Source of the DNA: Carnegiea gigantea
Taxonomy: Eukaryota > Streptophyta > Magnoliopsida > Caryophyllales > Cactaceae
Direction of reading: 5' to 3'
DNA length: 64,000 nt
NCBI GenBank assembly: GCA_029747015.1
Contig: JAKOGI010000331.1
Coordinates: forward strand, 302,501 to 366,500
The notes under the pieces were generated by a model. It ran no database searches and was not told where the DNA came from. It worked only from the letters and a program-made list of their open reading frames with translations. Below are positions 34,035 to 45,399 of this stretch, in pieces (the first letter of the stretch is position 1; each line of letters begins with the position of its first letter). A program made the translations under genes and the position numbers.

Positions 34035-34247
34035 TGAGGGCCTGTTCTCTTCGCCTTATTTTTGCTGAACTTATTCTGAATTGAACTTATCTGAACTTAT
34101 CTAAACTTATTCTGAACTGAACTTATCTAAACTTATTCTGAACTTATTGCTTAACTATAAATATGATCATTAACTTCTTCTAAACTTATTGTGATCATTA
34201 TTATTAAACATTATTCTGAACAAGTATTATTGTTGTTATTAATGTGA

Positions 34248-34249
<2 letters not shown>

Positions 34250-34302
<53 letters not shown>
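34250..34302. repeat. (ATT)n microsatellite
   Basis: An uninterrupted ATT run of about 17 units inside the left end of the PIF element. The minus strand would read as a poly-Asn frame, which is not a gene. Confidence 0.95.
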
Positions 34303-34437
34303 GATCAGCATCATTATTAGTGAATTTTATGTTTTGTAGAAGGTTATGATTTTGTGGAGCGCAAGCTAAAAATAAAAATGACAAAGTCGAGAGTGAGCAT
34401 CCATGTGCATACAGAATAGTACAAAGCAGACACATTT

Positions 34438-35775
34438 TTAATTTGTGTCCATAGGATCCAATCCTGCCTCTTGAACAGATTCCCAAATATTGTCAGCTAT
34501 TTTATCTCGTACATGCTTCATGGCACGTTTCCTTTGTGCATCAAATATTGTTGTATTTGCTGCGCCTTCAACATATGGATCTGCCACTGAGATAGACATC
34601 CCCTTTTGGTGAAGGCGAATCATGTTGTGGAGAGTGCATGATGCAAAAATGACCTTAATTTGGTCTTTTGCTTTCAAGGGAGGCATTCTGTATCCCAAAA
34701 TTTTCCAAGTTGCCTTTAACACCCCAAAAGTGCGCTCAATTGTAGTTTGTAAAGATGAATGGAGGTAGTTGAAATTCTCAATTCTACCTTGTAGTGGTGG
34801 AGCATCAGTGAACTCTGGCATGTGATATCGTGCGCCCATGCCCTTATATGGGGATATATAACCCAATGTGTTTGGATATGCCGAATCAACCAAGTAATAT
34901 TTACCTAATCAAAAACCAAGTGTCAGAATTCCAATAACCCAAGTGTTTCATCATACTTTTTATCATATATATATGCATAACGACATACCTGGAGGGGGAT
35001 GAGGAAATTTATATTATGCATTCTCAAGACTATGCCTCCATACTGTAACGTCATGAACACTCCCTTCCCAACCAGCATTGATATATGTAAACATCATATC
35101 AAATGAGCATATGCCTAAGACATTCCAAGTCTTTTCACCTTTACGGTTTCAATAAGGTGTTCCATCCTTATCTCGCAGTTTAGCTTGAATATGTGTTCCA
35201 CCTAATGCTCCAACATAACCCTAAAATGAAAACAAGTAGGTGTGTTAATCCTTTGAAAAGGTGTGTAGTAATTCAAAATGTATTAATATTGAACAATTGT
35301 ATACCTGGAAAAAAGGGCGATGGCGTCCATTGTTGGAAATTTCTGGAGGCACTTCATGTAAATTGTAATATGGCCGAATGACATCAACTGATAACGTCAC
35401 AAGGGCTTCCAACGCTTCTAAAAAATATTTACTAATTGTTGATATAGAGTGCTGAAATCTTTCCGCTATTTCTCGATAACTTGTACCTCTTAATAAAATA
35501 TAAAAGCACATCCCAACTTGTTCAGCCACCTCAATGAAACGACCAATAGACATTAACTTCCTTTCGCATATTATGTGGACTAATTCTATAAACAAATCTC
35601 CTGAAAGTCTCAATTGCTCTTGACATAGGCTTGGGTGGCTAGTTATCATCCTACGTATAAATGTCCCCCATATTCACCTCCAACTCTCATTGGGAGTCTT
35701 TCAGGTGTAGACAACAGAGTTCGCAATCTATGCAAAGCAATAACGCTTGCAGCCAATCGTTCCTGATGATTCATT
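34438..35775 (-). pseudogene. PIF/Harbinger transposase (DDE_Tnp_4) pseudogene, three exons
   Basis: The product would cut and paste the element. Exon 1 (35775-35305) starts MNHQERLAASVIALHRLRTL, has a frameshift near 35650, then reads MITSHPSLCQEQLRLSGDLF and IAERFQHSISTISKYFLEAL, a helix-turn-helix-like region. Exon 2 (35220-34989) begins after a TTTTAG acceptor with GYVGALGGTHIQAKL: the first catalytic Asp (normally ALDGTH) is Gly. The second motif GWEGSVHDVTVW is intact. Two in-frame stops lie in exon 2. Exon 3 (34904-34438) reads YYLVDSAYPNTLGYISPYKG and IERTFGVLKATWKIL with the Glu intact. Intron edges are GT/AG. Confidence 0.9.
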
Positions 35776-36045
35776 CTACATTACAAAACACAAGAATAAC
35801 AAAATTTAGCGACGTATACAAAAACAAACCAATAAGAAATAGTCATTAACTAACCAATACAGCAAAGTACACATTCACAACTAAACATCACAATGAAAGT
35901 TCAACAACAATTGAAAATACATAAACATTCATCACTACCAGTTCCTAAACATGACCAACTACATAACCCCCATAACTAACCTGCCACCAACCTCTGAACA
36001 AAGAGATACTACTGAACATGTTCTCACACAGAACATGAACACTAA

Positions 36046-37030
36046 TCACCCCATATACGCAAATACTTCATGATGATTTTCCATAATGATCTTCATAGCA
36101 TGATATATGTAAATATCACCCCTCATATTAACTTGGTCAAACTCACAAAGTTTATCATATATCTTATCATGGGGACTTTTGTGGAGGTGGAGGTGGAGGT
36201 GGAGGTGGTGCAGGTGGGGTAGATGACTGAACCTCACAAGACATGATCTTTTTTAGAACATCAAGGCATTTGTCAATTTTCTGATTACGTCTTCTCTTAT
36301 AACCATCATAATCACCATCACCCTTGCGTTTTCCCGTTTCAGTGGTTTGCAAACTTTGAGGGGAAGACCTACTCTCATTACCAACAGAAATATCCATGTT
36401 GCCTTGATCATGACTATGCATTTCGCCACTATCACCAGATCCCTCTTCTGTATCAACTAACACAACATCTGCTCTCTTGGGAGCTTCAGAAGACTTGCTC
36501 ATCATTACCGCAGACACACTCTGTTCACCTGTTGCACGTCTTCCTTGAAACAGGTGACGAAGCTTGTCTTCGTTTTGAAGAGGTTGTTTTGCAAATGATG
36601 CGCATCTTGGATATCTTTGTGAACAAAAATAAAAACCACACAAACAATGACAAATGATGAATCAATAATTTGAATACAAATGGACAACAATGTTAGTTGT
36701 AAACCAAAGTTCTCATGTATACGAAGTTCAACGAACCTGCACGAATGAGCGCCAGCCATCGTCGTCTGTCGTCAATGGACATTGGGTATACGGATCAAAT
36801 CCTAAACCCGTATAGTCTATATGGAGTGCATCCTAGGTAGTGAGCTTTGTTTTCAACTCGCTATAATGGTTAGAACATGCCTTCCAACCACATTCCATCC
36901 CAAACTGCGCACTTAACAGGTTTGTGATTCGTTTCTAAGGAGATGAGGAGCTTTTTGACTCCCTATGCTCAATACACAAATCAATGAACCTATCGTCCAC
37001 TTCTTGTATACACTTCATTCTATTCATTTT
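36046..37030 (-). pseudogene. PIF/Harbinger Myb/SANT-like companion gene, broken
   Basis: Exon 1 starts at 37030 with MNRMKCIQEVDDRFIDLCIE and continues to FGMECGWKACSNHYSELKTK, a Myb/SANT-like DNA-binding domain. A TAG near 36830 interrupts it before GLGFDPYTQCPLTTDDDGWR. A donor near 36735 is followed by a second exon (about 36620 to 36046). That exon reads RYPRCASFAKQPLQNEDKLR, HLFQGRRATGEQSVSAVMMS, a nuclear-type KRKGDGDYDGYKRRRNQK stretch and a Pro run (PPAPPPPPPPPPQ), with a frame change before the end. In PIF elements this protein helps the transposase bind the ends. Confidence 0.78.
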
Positions 37031-38330
37031 CGTTCGTTCTTAAACAAATTCTTAGTTTACAAGTGACATGGTCAGTAGGTTCGATGCCAAAACACATCAT
37101 CCTCAACAAAACATCCACCACCAACAACGCACATTTAAACAGAGACAACATTCAATGTAACGACTTCTAGTTAGAACTCAAATGTTCTAAAATGCACATT
37201 AATCACTTTGAAGCTGCATTTGGACACCATTTTCACACGGAGACAATATTCATTTCAGCATTTGAGCACATTTTAGCAAAAAAACAAAGAATGACTTTCA
37301 GTTAACCAAATCAAGAGCAACTGTGATTTGTTATAACCAATCACAAATGCAAATATGAGCATTTCAGCACATTTCGCAAAAAAAATAATAAAGGAACAGA
37401 TTCAAACATATACAAGCTTCCAATTGAACCCAAGCAACGATATCTAACCTTGTGAACGATGAAGTCAGCACCACCCACGCATGCCGCAGCACAACACGCC
37501 GTTCCTAGTAGCTCCGGCGATGACCACCCTTGATCGCCCTGCATTTGTACCAATTCCTCAGCAAAAACACAACCAAGCCCTTTGAAACAGAGCATTAAGA
37601 ATGGGGGAGAAAGCAACGTGCGTACCTCTCGTACTGTCGCTGGCGGTAGAGGAGAACGACACAACAGCTGGTGGTCGATCGGAGCTGAAGAAGGACAGCA
37701 GATCTAGGTTGAGCTTAGGAGCTTTGTGGCCGAAGTTTGATGGATAAGGGGGCCTATTGCTGCTCTTTAGTTTTGCCCACCTAACATCCAACGAAATTAC
37801 TCTATGGACCTCCTCTGTGCATGCCACTAGATTATGAGCAAGGGGCGATATGAGAATTTCAGATAATGGGTGGTTCAAGAGTTAAGTAAAAGAGCATAGG
37901 CAGCATTTATCTCCAACAACCTGACCATACAACCATTAATTTTTCGACACTGTCCGAAAATTCAAACACATATCCGAATAATTTTTGTTCGTAAATTATT
38001 TTTGTTCCAAGTTTTTGACAATTTCTAATAGTTCGAAAATACAACCATTAATTTTTGTTCCAAGTTTTCGATAATTTCTAATAGTTCTAAGCATAATTCG
38101 TAAATTATTTTTGATGCATATACAAATGTACATTTTCGACTAATCGTTCAAAAAATAAATATCTTACAAAAAACTACACAATTTAAAATTAAGCATTTCG
38201 TGCAAGTCCAGAGTCCCACTTCAAAGTTTTTATTAATATAAAGAACATTAAATTTCAGTCACCAATGTAAAAATGATTAATGTTATAATATGCGATCATA
38301 TGTTAATTATTTTCTTATCTTTTGCTGAAT
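37031..38330. other. Right part of the PIF element without recognised gene
   Basis: Non-coding sequence between the Myb/SANT start and the right subterminal repeats. Frames at 37341-37878 (minus) show no family I recognise. 37900-38200 has loose repeats of TTTTTGTTCCAAGTTTTYGA and TTCGTAAATTATTTTTG words. Confidence 0.5.
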
Positions 38331-38443
38331 TCTGAACTTTTGCTGAACTTATGATTCTAAACTTAACTGATTCTAAACTTATCTGAACTGAACTTATCTG
38401 AATTTATTCTGTCTGAAAATAAGTCGAAGAAAACAGGCCCTGA

Positions 38444-39291
38444 GTCATAATTCTATAGTGGGTTTGATGCAATCCACGATGAGTCTTAAAATGAGCTTGG
38501 GTGTTAGTGCAGACAACAGAAGTGGGATTGAGCTCATAGAGACGCTCTTCAAGTCTACTAATTTGGTTTCACATCAAGTAACACGAGTGAGTACACCAAA
38601 CTTTAGAGAGTGGACACAACTCATGCTCATGCCTAAGGTCATTGATGAGTGTTAGGAGATTGTCTGCAAGTGGCTGGTGCAAATCAAGGATCTCAAGCTC
38701 ATGAAACAAAGAATGAACAAGCGTGTCATCCTCAGTCGGCCACAAAAATAGATCTTGTTGAACTTTGATGAATGAAAGAGGCAAATGAGCAAAACTTCAA
38801 AATTTGCATCTATGGTTGTAGCTTTTGCATATTGTTTTCATGTGAAGTTGAATAAGGTAGTTGAATTTATTAAGTCTTTTTTTGGACTTATGATGAAAGA
38901 GACTTATGAACTAGTTTCACTGATTTCTTAAAAGAGGATTCCGATCTATTAGTTATTAAATATATTTCATAGGTTGACAAAGAAAAGAATCAATAAACCA
39001 TCAAAATTAATCGACCATTGTATCATCCAAATCATTAGTAGCCAGTAAAGAAAGAAACACCATCATATCTACGACACTCGTAACCCATGATGGAAACCAG
39101 ACGGTAGATTTTCTGATGGCAAAGCGAATGTACACGCAAAAAAAAAAAAAAGAGAAAAAAACAGTGAAATTCCGGAAGAATCTCCTAGAGCAACTGAGCA
39201 AGCACCACTGCATCAGTAACGAGTCCAGAGTCCACACTTCACAGACGGCATCAATCCCTCCACAGTAATTCAAACCCCAAAACCCCATCTG
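38444..39291 (+). other. VIP3 upstream region
   Basis: Flank between the PIF element and the VIP3 leader. A frame at 38569-38784 on the minus strand matches no family I know. No clear TATA box is visible near the expected start. It contains the likely promoter, so the PIF insertion sits less than 1 kb from the gene start. Confidence 0.4.
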
Positions 39292-39312
39292 TCTCTCTCT
39301 CTCTCTCTCTCT
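39292..39312 (+). promoter_or_regulatory. CT microsatellite in VIP3 5' leader
   Basis: A (TC)n run ending 15 bases before the start codon. CT runs in 5' leaders or core promoters are frequent in plant housekeeping genes. The role here is inferred. Confidence 0.6.
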
Positions 39313-39327
39313 GGAATTTACGAGGCA

Positions 39328-39684
39328 ATGAAGCTAGCAGGGCTGAAATCGTTGGAGTCAGCCCACGACGACTCAATCTGGACGGCGACATGGGTTCCGG
39401 CGACCGAGTCCCGTCCCCACCCTTTCCTCCTGACCGGCTCGCTTGACGAGTCCGTACGGCTATGGAGCACCGGCGGAGCCACCGCCGACAACCTGGTGCT
39501 GGAGCGGACCAACACCGGCCACAGCCTCGGCGTGGTCTCCGTGGCCGCTCACCCCTCCGGTGTCATCGCCGCCTCCGCCGCTCTCGACAGCTTCGTCAGA
39601 GTCTTCGATGTCGACACCAACAACACCATCGCCTCTCTTGAGTCCCCTCCGTCGGAATCCTGGCAGTTGCAGTTCCATCCCAAG
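39328..39684 (+). CDS. VIP3: VIP3/SKI8-like WD-repeat protein, exon 1
   Basis: Encodes residues 1-119, beginning MKLAGLKSLESAHDDSIWTA. This is the characteristic start of plant VIP3 (VERNALIZATION INDEPENDENCE 3; SKI8/WDR61 family). The protein is a subunit of the nuclear PAF1 complex (transcription elongation, histone modification) and of the SKI complex that feeds RNA to the exosome. The exon holds WD blades 1 (ILL-type end LLTGSLDESVRLW) and 2 (GHSLGVVSVAAHPSGVIAAS, FVRVFDVDT) and the start of blade 3 (WQLQFHPK). The donor is AAG|GTTCGT in phase 0. Base composition is GC-rich compared with the flanks. The start follows a CT-rich leader and no ATG intervenes. Confidence 0.95.
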
Positions 39685-40381
39685 GTTCGTCTTCTTTTCT
39701 CTCTTTGTGCTTAATTTGTTGTTCAGTGTTGCCCTGATGACTGTTCGGGCTTACTTTGTTTGTTGGGTTCTGTTCTTCCCTTGAATGTGGTCAGTCAATT
39801 TTGGAGGTATTTGATTTGATGAACAAGACAGGGAAATTTGGAGATCTATAATATGTAGCATTGGTTGGGGACTGCCGAAATTGTGCTTGGACAGCATTGT
39901 TCTTATATTGGACTTGTGAGTGCGATTATGTGATCGGTGGGAAAACGTTGACCATTGGCATGTTTAAGTGCAGTGCTTACCCAAATTGTCTTCACGTTCA
40001 TAGAGGGTTGGTTTTCCTGTGGGTTGATCGTTTACTTCTAGCAAGTTACAATGATATACGTGCATGAGGATCCTGTTAGCAGAACTAGACACTGTGGAAA
40101 TGTTGATCGTTAAACTTTCTATTGAATGCAAAACTTCATGATGCTTATTCTGCAAACAGAATATCGTAATCGTTTGAGCAGTACGACTCACTACCATTCT
40201 ACTATATATGCTATGAATTTGGCAACAAATCCATAACCTCTTTAGATGTTTTAAATATCCCTTTAAACAGTTTAGTTAGTGTGATGGCTTCATTTTACCC
40301 TCTTGTATAGGTATAGATTTTGGGTGGAGGCTTGTGCTTTTGAAATGTTTGAAAATGGGCATTATGGTGATATACAGAGCA

Positions 40382-40499
40382 CTCTAAGCTTTTTAGGATT
40401 CTAAACTATGCTAAAACATTTTGAGAAGTCAAGAGAACATCTAAACTTTTTAGGACAGTTCTAAACTATCCTAAAACATTATGAGAAGTCAAGAGGACC
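40382..40499 (+). repeat. 60-bp tandem duplication in the VIP3 intron
   Basis: Two copies, about 40382-40439 and 40440-40499, share CTAAACTAT(G/C)CTAAAACATT and GAGAAGTCAAGAG blocks at a 60-bp spacing. No coding content. Confidence 0.8.
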
Positions 40500-40929
40500 A
40501 AATAGGTGGTATCCCCCCCCCCCCAAAAAAAACCCTGCAAAATCGAGTATTTTTGAGGGTATCAAGAGGCTCTCACTATTCTACCTCTGAAACCTGGCAT
40601 GTTTTAAATATTTTCCAGAGTGATTCGCGTGGCTTCATCTTGTTGATCTGAAGTATGATTGGAAAATGTGGAACACAGACATTATGTTGGTATACATGCT
40701 CTCTCACCGAAGGATTCAAAATGCGGTTTTGGGTCGTGGTTGTGGCAATGAGTGTGATATTGTGTAATTGCGTAATTGCTCTAGTGGCACAATAGCATGG
40801 GATGCCATGGAGTAAAAACGCAGTTCGCTCCCCTTCATAACCTTGTTGATGCGTCTGATTTGTCGAGGAAAAACTTCATTTTGAATCCATGTCTCACCTC
40901 TCATTAGTGATCCTCGAACATCGTAAAAC

Positions 40930-41030
40930 CTTAGTTTGGAAAAGCGCCAGGCGCACCGAGGTACAAAGGGTCCCGATGCGCGAGCTGCGAGGAGAAGGCG
41001 CGTGATGCGAGGACGCGAGCCTTTTTTAGC
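40930..41030 (+). repeat. GC-rich AGGCG-type patch 1
   Basis: It opens CTTAGTTTGGAAAAGCGCC, continues with GCGCGAGCTGCGAGGAG words and closes GCGAGCCTTTTTTAGC. It is strongly GC-rich against an AT-rich background. It belongs to the patch family described for 42407-43180. Confidence 0.6.
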
Positions 41031-41379
41031 TTTGTGGCAAGCATTTAGACATATCATAGGCTTCTTTACTCGCCTTTTTAAGGTCCTTGTAATCTTGGAT
41101 TTCTTTTCTAGTATGTTCGGGGACATTTTGACAAGCTAGTGTGTTTCAGTGTCCACCAACTAGATATTGTTTAAGTCGAAACGCACCCCTAGTGGTTCTC
41201 ACTCCACAAAAGTGGCAAAAGAAATTATTCCTATTTTTGGATCTTGCTTCGTATATGTCCTTCCCGGGTCCAAAGGTTTAGAGGAAGGTTCACCTGAAGC
41301 AGTTACCGGCTGGGGTTGAATCCTGCATTTAACTCAAAGTCTCAAACTGACACTAATTCAATAGCAATCATTATCAACA

Positions 41380-42000
41380 AAAAAATAATCAGAAATTATA
41401 ATTGACTGATTGAATTTTTTTTAATTTTAAAAAAAGCGCACACAGTCACACCCAGAGGCCAGAGACAGAGACTAGAGAGGCAGCAGGTAGTCAGGTACTA
41501 GCAAAAACACATAACAAAAATTAGCAATTAAGGGAACAAACACAAAAAGAAAAAGACACAAACGGTCAGTCACACTTCCACAAACAGTCAGTCGCACAGA
41601 CAAAAAGGAAAAAAACAGGGCTTAATTTTAACAATTAAGAAAACCTAAATTTGGGATCAGACATTAGAAGGTTAAAGAGAGGAAAAAAACTGTAGAAGAT
41701 GGACAGACAAATCCAATGAAGAGAGTGAGAGAAGAAGATTAAAGCAAGGAAAGAAGAAGAAGGGAAAAAGAGAAGAACAGAGTTGGCCAGTCGACCGAAG
41801 AAGCAGGGAAGAAGAAGAAGTGAAGAAGAAGATGAAACAGCGTGTAAACAAGGGGAGAAAGCAAAGGAGAAGGGAAGCATACCTTGTGGATGAAGGAGGG
41901 ATAAAGCAGGAGTCAATGGAAGCAATGGAAGCAGTAGGCAAGCTCTCTAGGGTTCCGAATTTTTTTTTTGGGGGGGTGGAGGAGGGGAGGTGGTGAGGTA
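41380..42000. other. Purine-rich intronic segment without gene
   Basis: The + strand is dominated by GAAGAAG/AGAGAAG words (about 41660-41900) after CACAAACAGTCAGTC repeats. Minus-strand open frames here are pyrimidine-run artefacts (Ser/Leu/Phe-rich). A similar purine-rich stretch recurs at 44270-44600, also between two GC-rich patches. Confidence 0.5.
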
Positions 42001-42020
42001 AGGAAGCACACAGCTAACAA

Positions 42021-42429
42021 TCACCAATTGTTTTAAATTTATCTCTTTCTTTAACCAAAAAACATTATAATCCTTTGGGCGTGCTCCTTGCCTGCTGCGC
42101 ACCTCACTTTGAGGTGCCCTGAAGTGCACGCCTCTGGTGGCTTCGAGAATACGCTAGGCTTGGGTATGTGTGAAGCGACCGACCATGCGCCTCTTGCCAC
42201 CTTAGTTTAAAAAAGCGCGCCTAAAAATCACCAATTGTTTTAAATTTATCTCTTTCTTTCACCGAAAACATTATAATCCTTTGGGCGCGCTCCTCGCCCG
42301 CTGCACACCTCACCTTGAGGTGCCCTGAAGTGCGCGCCTCTGGTGGCTTCGAGAATACGCTAGGCTTGGGTATGTGTGAGGCGACCGACCATGCGCCTCT
42401 TGCCACCTTAGTTTAAAAAAGCGCGCCTA
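42021..42429 (+). repeat. 207-bp tandem duplication, two copies
   Basis: Copies start at 42021 and 42228 with TCACCAATTGTTTTAAATTT. Both run through CCTTTGGGCG, TTGAGGTGCCCTGAAGTGC, GGTGGCTTCGAGAATACGC and CTTGCCACCTTAGTTTAAAA to GCGCGCCTA. Differences are few, so the duplication is younger than the surrounding patches. The second copy runs directly into the AGGCG-rich patch. Confidence 0.92.
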
Positions 42430-43180
42430 GGCGCATTGAGGCGCGAGGCGACCACTGTGGCGCCTCACAGTGGGTGAGGCGAGGCGAGGCGAGGCGAGGC
42501 GAATCCTTTAAGCGCGCGCCTCAGCGAGCCTTAGTTTGAGGCGTGAGGCGACTGAAGCGAGGGCTTTGTTGATCTTAATTGAGAAGTGAAGCTATATGAC
42601 AAAGAGGAGAACTTTTGGCCATTAAAATCACCAGCTTTGTTAAAATTAACACTTATCTTAGTCTTATAGCGCGATTTCGAGCATAATCTCTCATGCAATT
42701 GATAAACTCTAAGATTGAAAACCCTAATTTTTGAACTGTTAAGTATGGAGACCTAATGGTGATAAAGGGGGTCGAATGTCCATCTTCATATTGTTCCGGT
42801 GGTTGATCTTCACTGGAATAAGTGTAGTGGGCTCCAGCTACCGCTTACCAGCTCCTGGTAACTTTCTTCTTCTAAGGTGGGGGGTGGGGGGTGGGGGGTC
42901 ATTAGAAGTCTAGTTGGGAAGGGGCAAGATTAGAATTTGTGCATATTATTTTATTTTTCATTCATGCTTTTATTTAGTACAAATTTCCTGTACTCATTTG
43001 GGCAAAATCTATCTGTTCAGTACATTTTGGGTATTTTTGTGTAATGTGCGCTTCGCATTCATGATGCGTGTTCCTTCGCCTCGAGGCTCACGCCTCGCTC
43101 CTTGGAACTCAGTGCGCCTCAGTGCGCCTCTTTAAACTAAGTTGCCTAGGCGTGCCTCACCTTCGCTTTTTAAAACTAAG
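42407..43180. repeat. GC-rich patch unit 2 with inverted ends
   Basis: The left end is CTTAGTTTAAAAAAGCGCGC and the right end CTTCGCTTTTTAAAACTAAG, inverted to each other with some mismatches. Next to the left end lie CCTAGGCGCATTGAGGCGCG and a (GAGGC)n run at 42476-42500. Next to the right end lie TGCGCCTCAGTGCGCCTC and GTTGCCTAGGCGTGCCTC. The middle is ordinary AT-rich DNA. I do not recognise a known element; inverted ends suggest a MITE or decayed DNA transposon. Confidence 0.5.
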
Positions 43181-43350
43181 CGTAAAACATACCAAGCGGT
43201 TGAAAGGAGTCCCTATTTATCCCTTCACAACTCTTTTAACATTTTTTCCAAAGGGCAAAAGCCATGTTAACAGACTTGGTTTAGGTTGAATGGTCTTGGG
43301 AGGGCTGAACTACTCTAACTCCTAGACATCCTAAGACAATTGAAATTATG

Positions 43351-43816
43351 GTTTAAAAAAGCCCATCTAAGCCACGCGTAGGTGTGGCTCGACATGAGGC
43401 TACTAGGTCAGCGCCTCGGAGGGCATGAGGCGCGCCTCAAAGATGCAAGGCTAGATCTTTTCCCTTTTACTTCATTTTCTTAGCCTTCTCTTTACCTTTT
43501 TTTTCCCTTTTGTTTCCTTGGAAGCTAAAAGGTGAGATATGCTTGTATTGTAAGTGTGTGCATTGGGGAATTATGATGATTATATAACATATCTTAAGGT
43601 TATTTGCGATGTTAGTTGTTACATTGACATCTAATAACTTTTTTAATGCATCTATCTAACTTGTTTCTGCAACATATACTTCGTGAAATGTGAAAGACTT
43701 CTAAAAACTTTTGCATAGGAGTGAGCCTCACATCCATGATGCTTGTGCTTTCGCTTCGCGCCTTGTGCCTCGAGACCCTATGTGCCTCAATACGCCTCGC
43801 GCTTTTTAAAACTAAG
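43351..43816. repeat. GC-rich patch unit 3 with inverted ends
   Basis: It opens GTTTAAAAAAGCCCATCTAA and closes CGCGCTTTTTAAAACTAAG. GC-rich AGGCGCGCCTC words sit just inside the left end and CGCCTTGTGCCTCGAG just inside the right end. Same layout as 42407-43180 at 466 bp. Confidence 0.5.
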
Positions 43817-43953
43817 ATTGAAATATCCTGTTAAAAAAATTGAATGATTATGAGAACTTTATTTTCATTGTTTGGGAGATATGATAGTGTATCAATCCAA
43901 CGCTACTAGACATTGGTGTTATCATAGCGTATAGAATAATTCTAAAATACTGT

Positions 43954-44865
43954 CTTAGATTAAAAAAGCTTGAAGTACAAAAAAGCGCAAAGGATCCTAG
44001 GGCTCTTGGCGCGGGCTTCGAGGCGAAGGTGTGGGCTCTTTAGACGCGAGGTGCACTTTTACTAAAAAAAATGCTTGACAATCATTCCAAAATCATATTT
44101 CTTCTGAAATCAGCTAGATAATGGCATCAAATAAATGATTTTCACCAATCACCAGAAAAAAAAGAGAATCAATTAAACACTGCAAAATACAATTAAACTA
44201 TTAAACACAGCTCAATTAGATTATCATAAATTGAACCTCAAAAACATAACACATGCTGCCAGCATGCCAGAAAGAAAGAGAGAGAGAGAGAGAGAGTCCG
44301 GGAGAGATAGAAAGGGAGAAAGATTAAGAAGCACAAAAACAAAAATAGCGCAAGGGTCGATACCATTGTAGCGCTGGAGGAGACACCATTTTCGACCTCC
44401 TTGAAGCCCCAAAAAAACAAAAAGGAAACAAAGAAAAATCTTTCATGGCTGTCCAATAACAGAGGAGGAGGATGAAGAAGGAAGTATGAAAGAAGACAAG
44501 AGAACAAAACATTTACTGGATTGTTATCACCAGAGTTAGGGTTTTCAGCTCCAAACTCATGTTCAGTAGTAGCAATATTTTTGTTTACTTCTAGTAGCAT
44601 CTTGATTGAAAGATTTCCATAAACAAAAAGAGGAACCGAGGCCCCTTAAAGGTTTTTTCCTTTTCTTTTTTTTTTCCAAATGGTCTGTTATGATCTATAA
44701 AGCGCGTGCTTCGTGGGCTTTGGGCCTCGGTCTGAAGTCCAGAAAAGCCCAAAAAAGCGTGGGCTTTAAGAATGGGCTGAGCTTGACCCGTTCCAAGGCG
44801 TCGGAGGGTGGGCTTTGGGCTTTTGTGAGCCTAGGCCCGCCCCGGGCGCGCTTTTTTAAACATAG
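43954..44865. repeat. GC-rich patch unit 4 with inverted ends
   Basis: It opens CTTAGATTAAAAAAGC and AAAAAAGCGCAAAGGATCC with GGCTTCGAGGCGAAGG inside. It closes with the 162-bp GGGCTT-rich repeat ending GGGCGCGCTTTTTTAAACA. Between them is a purine-rich segment with a (GA)n run at 44277-44296. Pairing of these two ends is my inference. Confidence 0.4.
44699..44860 (+). repeat. 162-bp GGGCTT-rich repeat, copy 1
   Basis: It runs from AAAGCGCGTGC to GGGCGCGCTTTTTTAAA. It shares with 46341-46507 the blocks GGTC(T/C)GAAG, AAAAAAGC(G/A)TGGGCTT, GGGCTTGACCC or a variant, and CTTTTGTGAGCCTAGG. Ends are short inverted repeats (AAAGCGCG / CGCGCTTT). Confidence 0.75.
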
Positions 44866-45399
44866 AATACTGTACGATATTTTGAGGGGTCCAGACGAGT
44901 ACATAGTCATTGTTTGTCAACTGTATTTGGACTTTTTTAAAAATATTAGGAGCCATTTATATTAGCGTTCATTTGGCTCTAGAGGTTGTGCATCTCCGAC
45001 CTTCCAAACTTCTTAGGATATTCTAAACCGCACTGGATTATACTTCAAATGAATTTTCTAACAATTTGCTTAGATCTTCTAAACAAGTTTATTAAACTAG
45101 CAAGGAGGATCCATACTTCTTTACTTTCTAGATCTTAATTTGCTATGACAGAGACATACTTCGGATGAACAAGTAAGACTTCATTGGCACCATCTTAAAT
45201 TTAAAATGTGATTTCAATACCCAAAAAGGGGAATTTTTGTGTTTTATGTTACACTGCTAATTATCTACAGTGATGTTCATAGCATAAAACCTTTTTAGGG
45301 GTGACATGAAGCACATGGTTACTATTTAACAACTTTCTTGGACATTTTCCGAAAACCCTAACAAATTAAAAATCATTGTACAATAGCATTCATGTTGTG

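Larger units (their letters stand above)
34038..38440 (-). mobile_element. PIF/Harbinger DNA transposon, 4.4 kb
   Basis: Termini are GGGCCTGTTCTCTTCG..CTTATTTT on the left and, inverted, GGGCCTGTTTTCTTCG..CTTATTTT on the right, with two mismatches in 25. Both sides are flanked by TGA (34035-34037, 38441-38443), a 3-bp duplication. Subterminal CTGAACTTAT words are repeated at both ends in the same direction. It carries the two standard genes on the minus strand, both broken. It lies about 900 bp upstream of VIP3. Confidence 0.92.

Noticed and set aside
34211..34486. Poly-Asn frame
   Set aside because: Translation of the (ATT)n microsatellite.
38569..38784. 71-residue minus-strand frame upstream of VIP3
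   Set aside because: Too short, no family recognised, no promoter or splice support.
39443..39784. Pro/Ser-rich frame and minus-strand frames over VIP3 exon 1
   Set aside because: Shadows of the GC-rich VIP3 exon.
40716..41126. Arg-rich 136-residue minus-strand frame
   Set aside because: It covers a GC-rich patch; no family motif and no splice or start context.
44238..44600. Phe/Leu/Ser-rich minus-strand frames, also 41635-41941
   Set aside because: Complement of purine-run DNA; membrane-like look is compositional.
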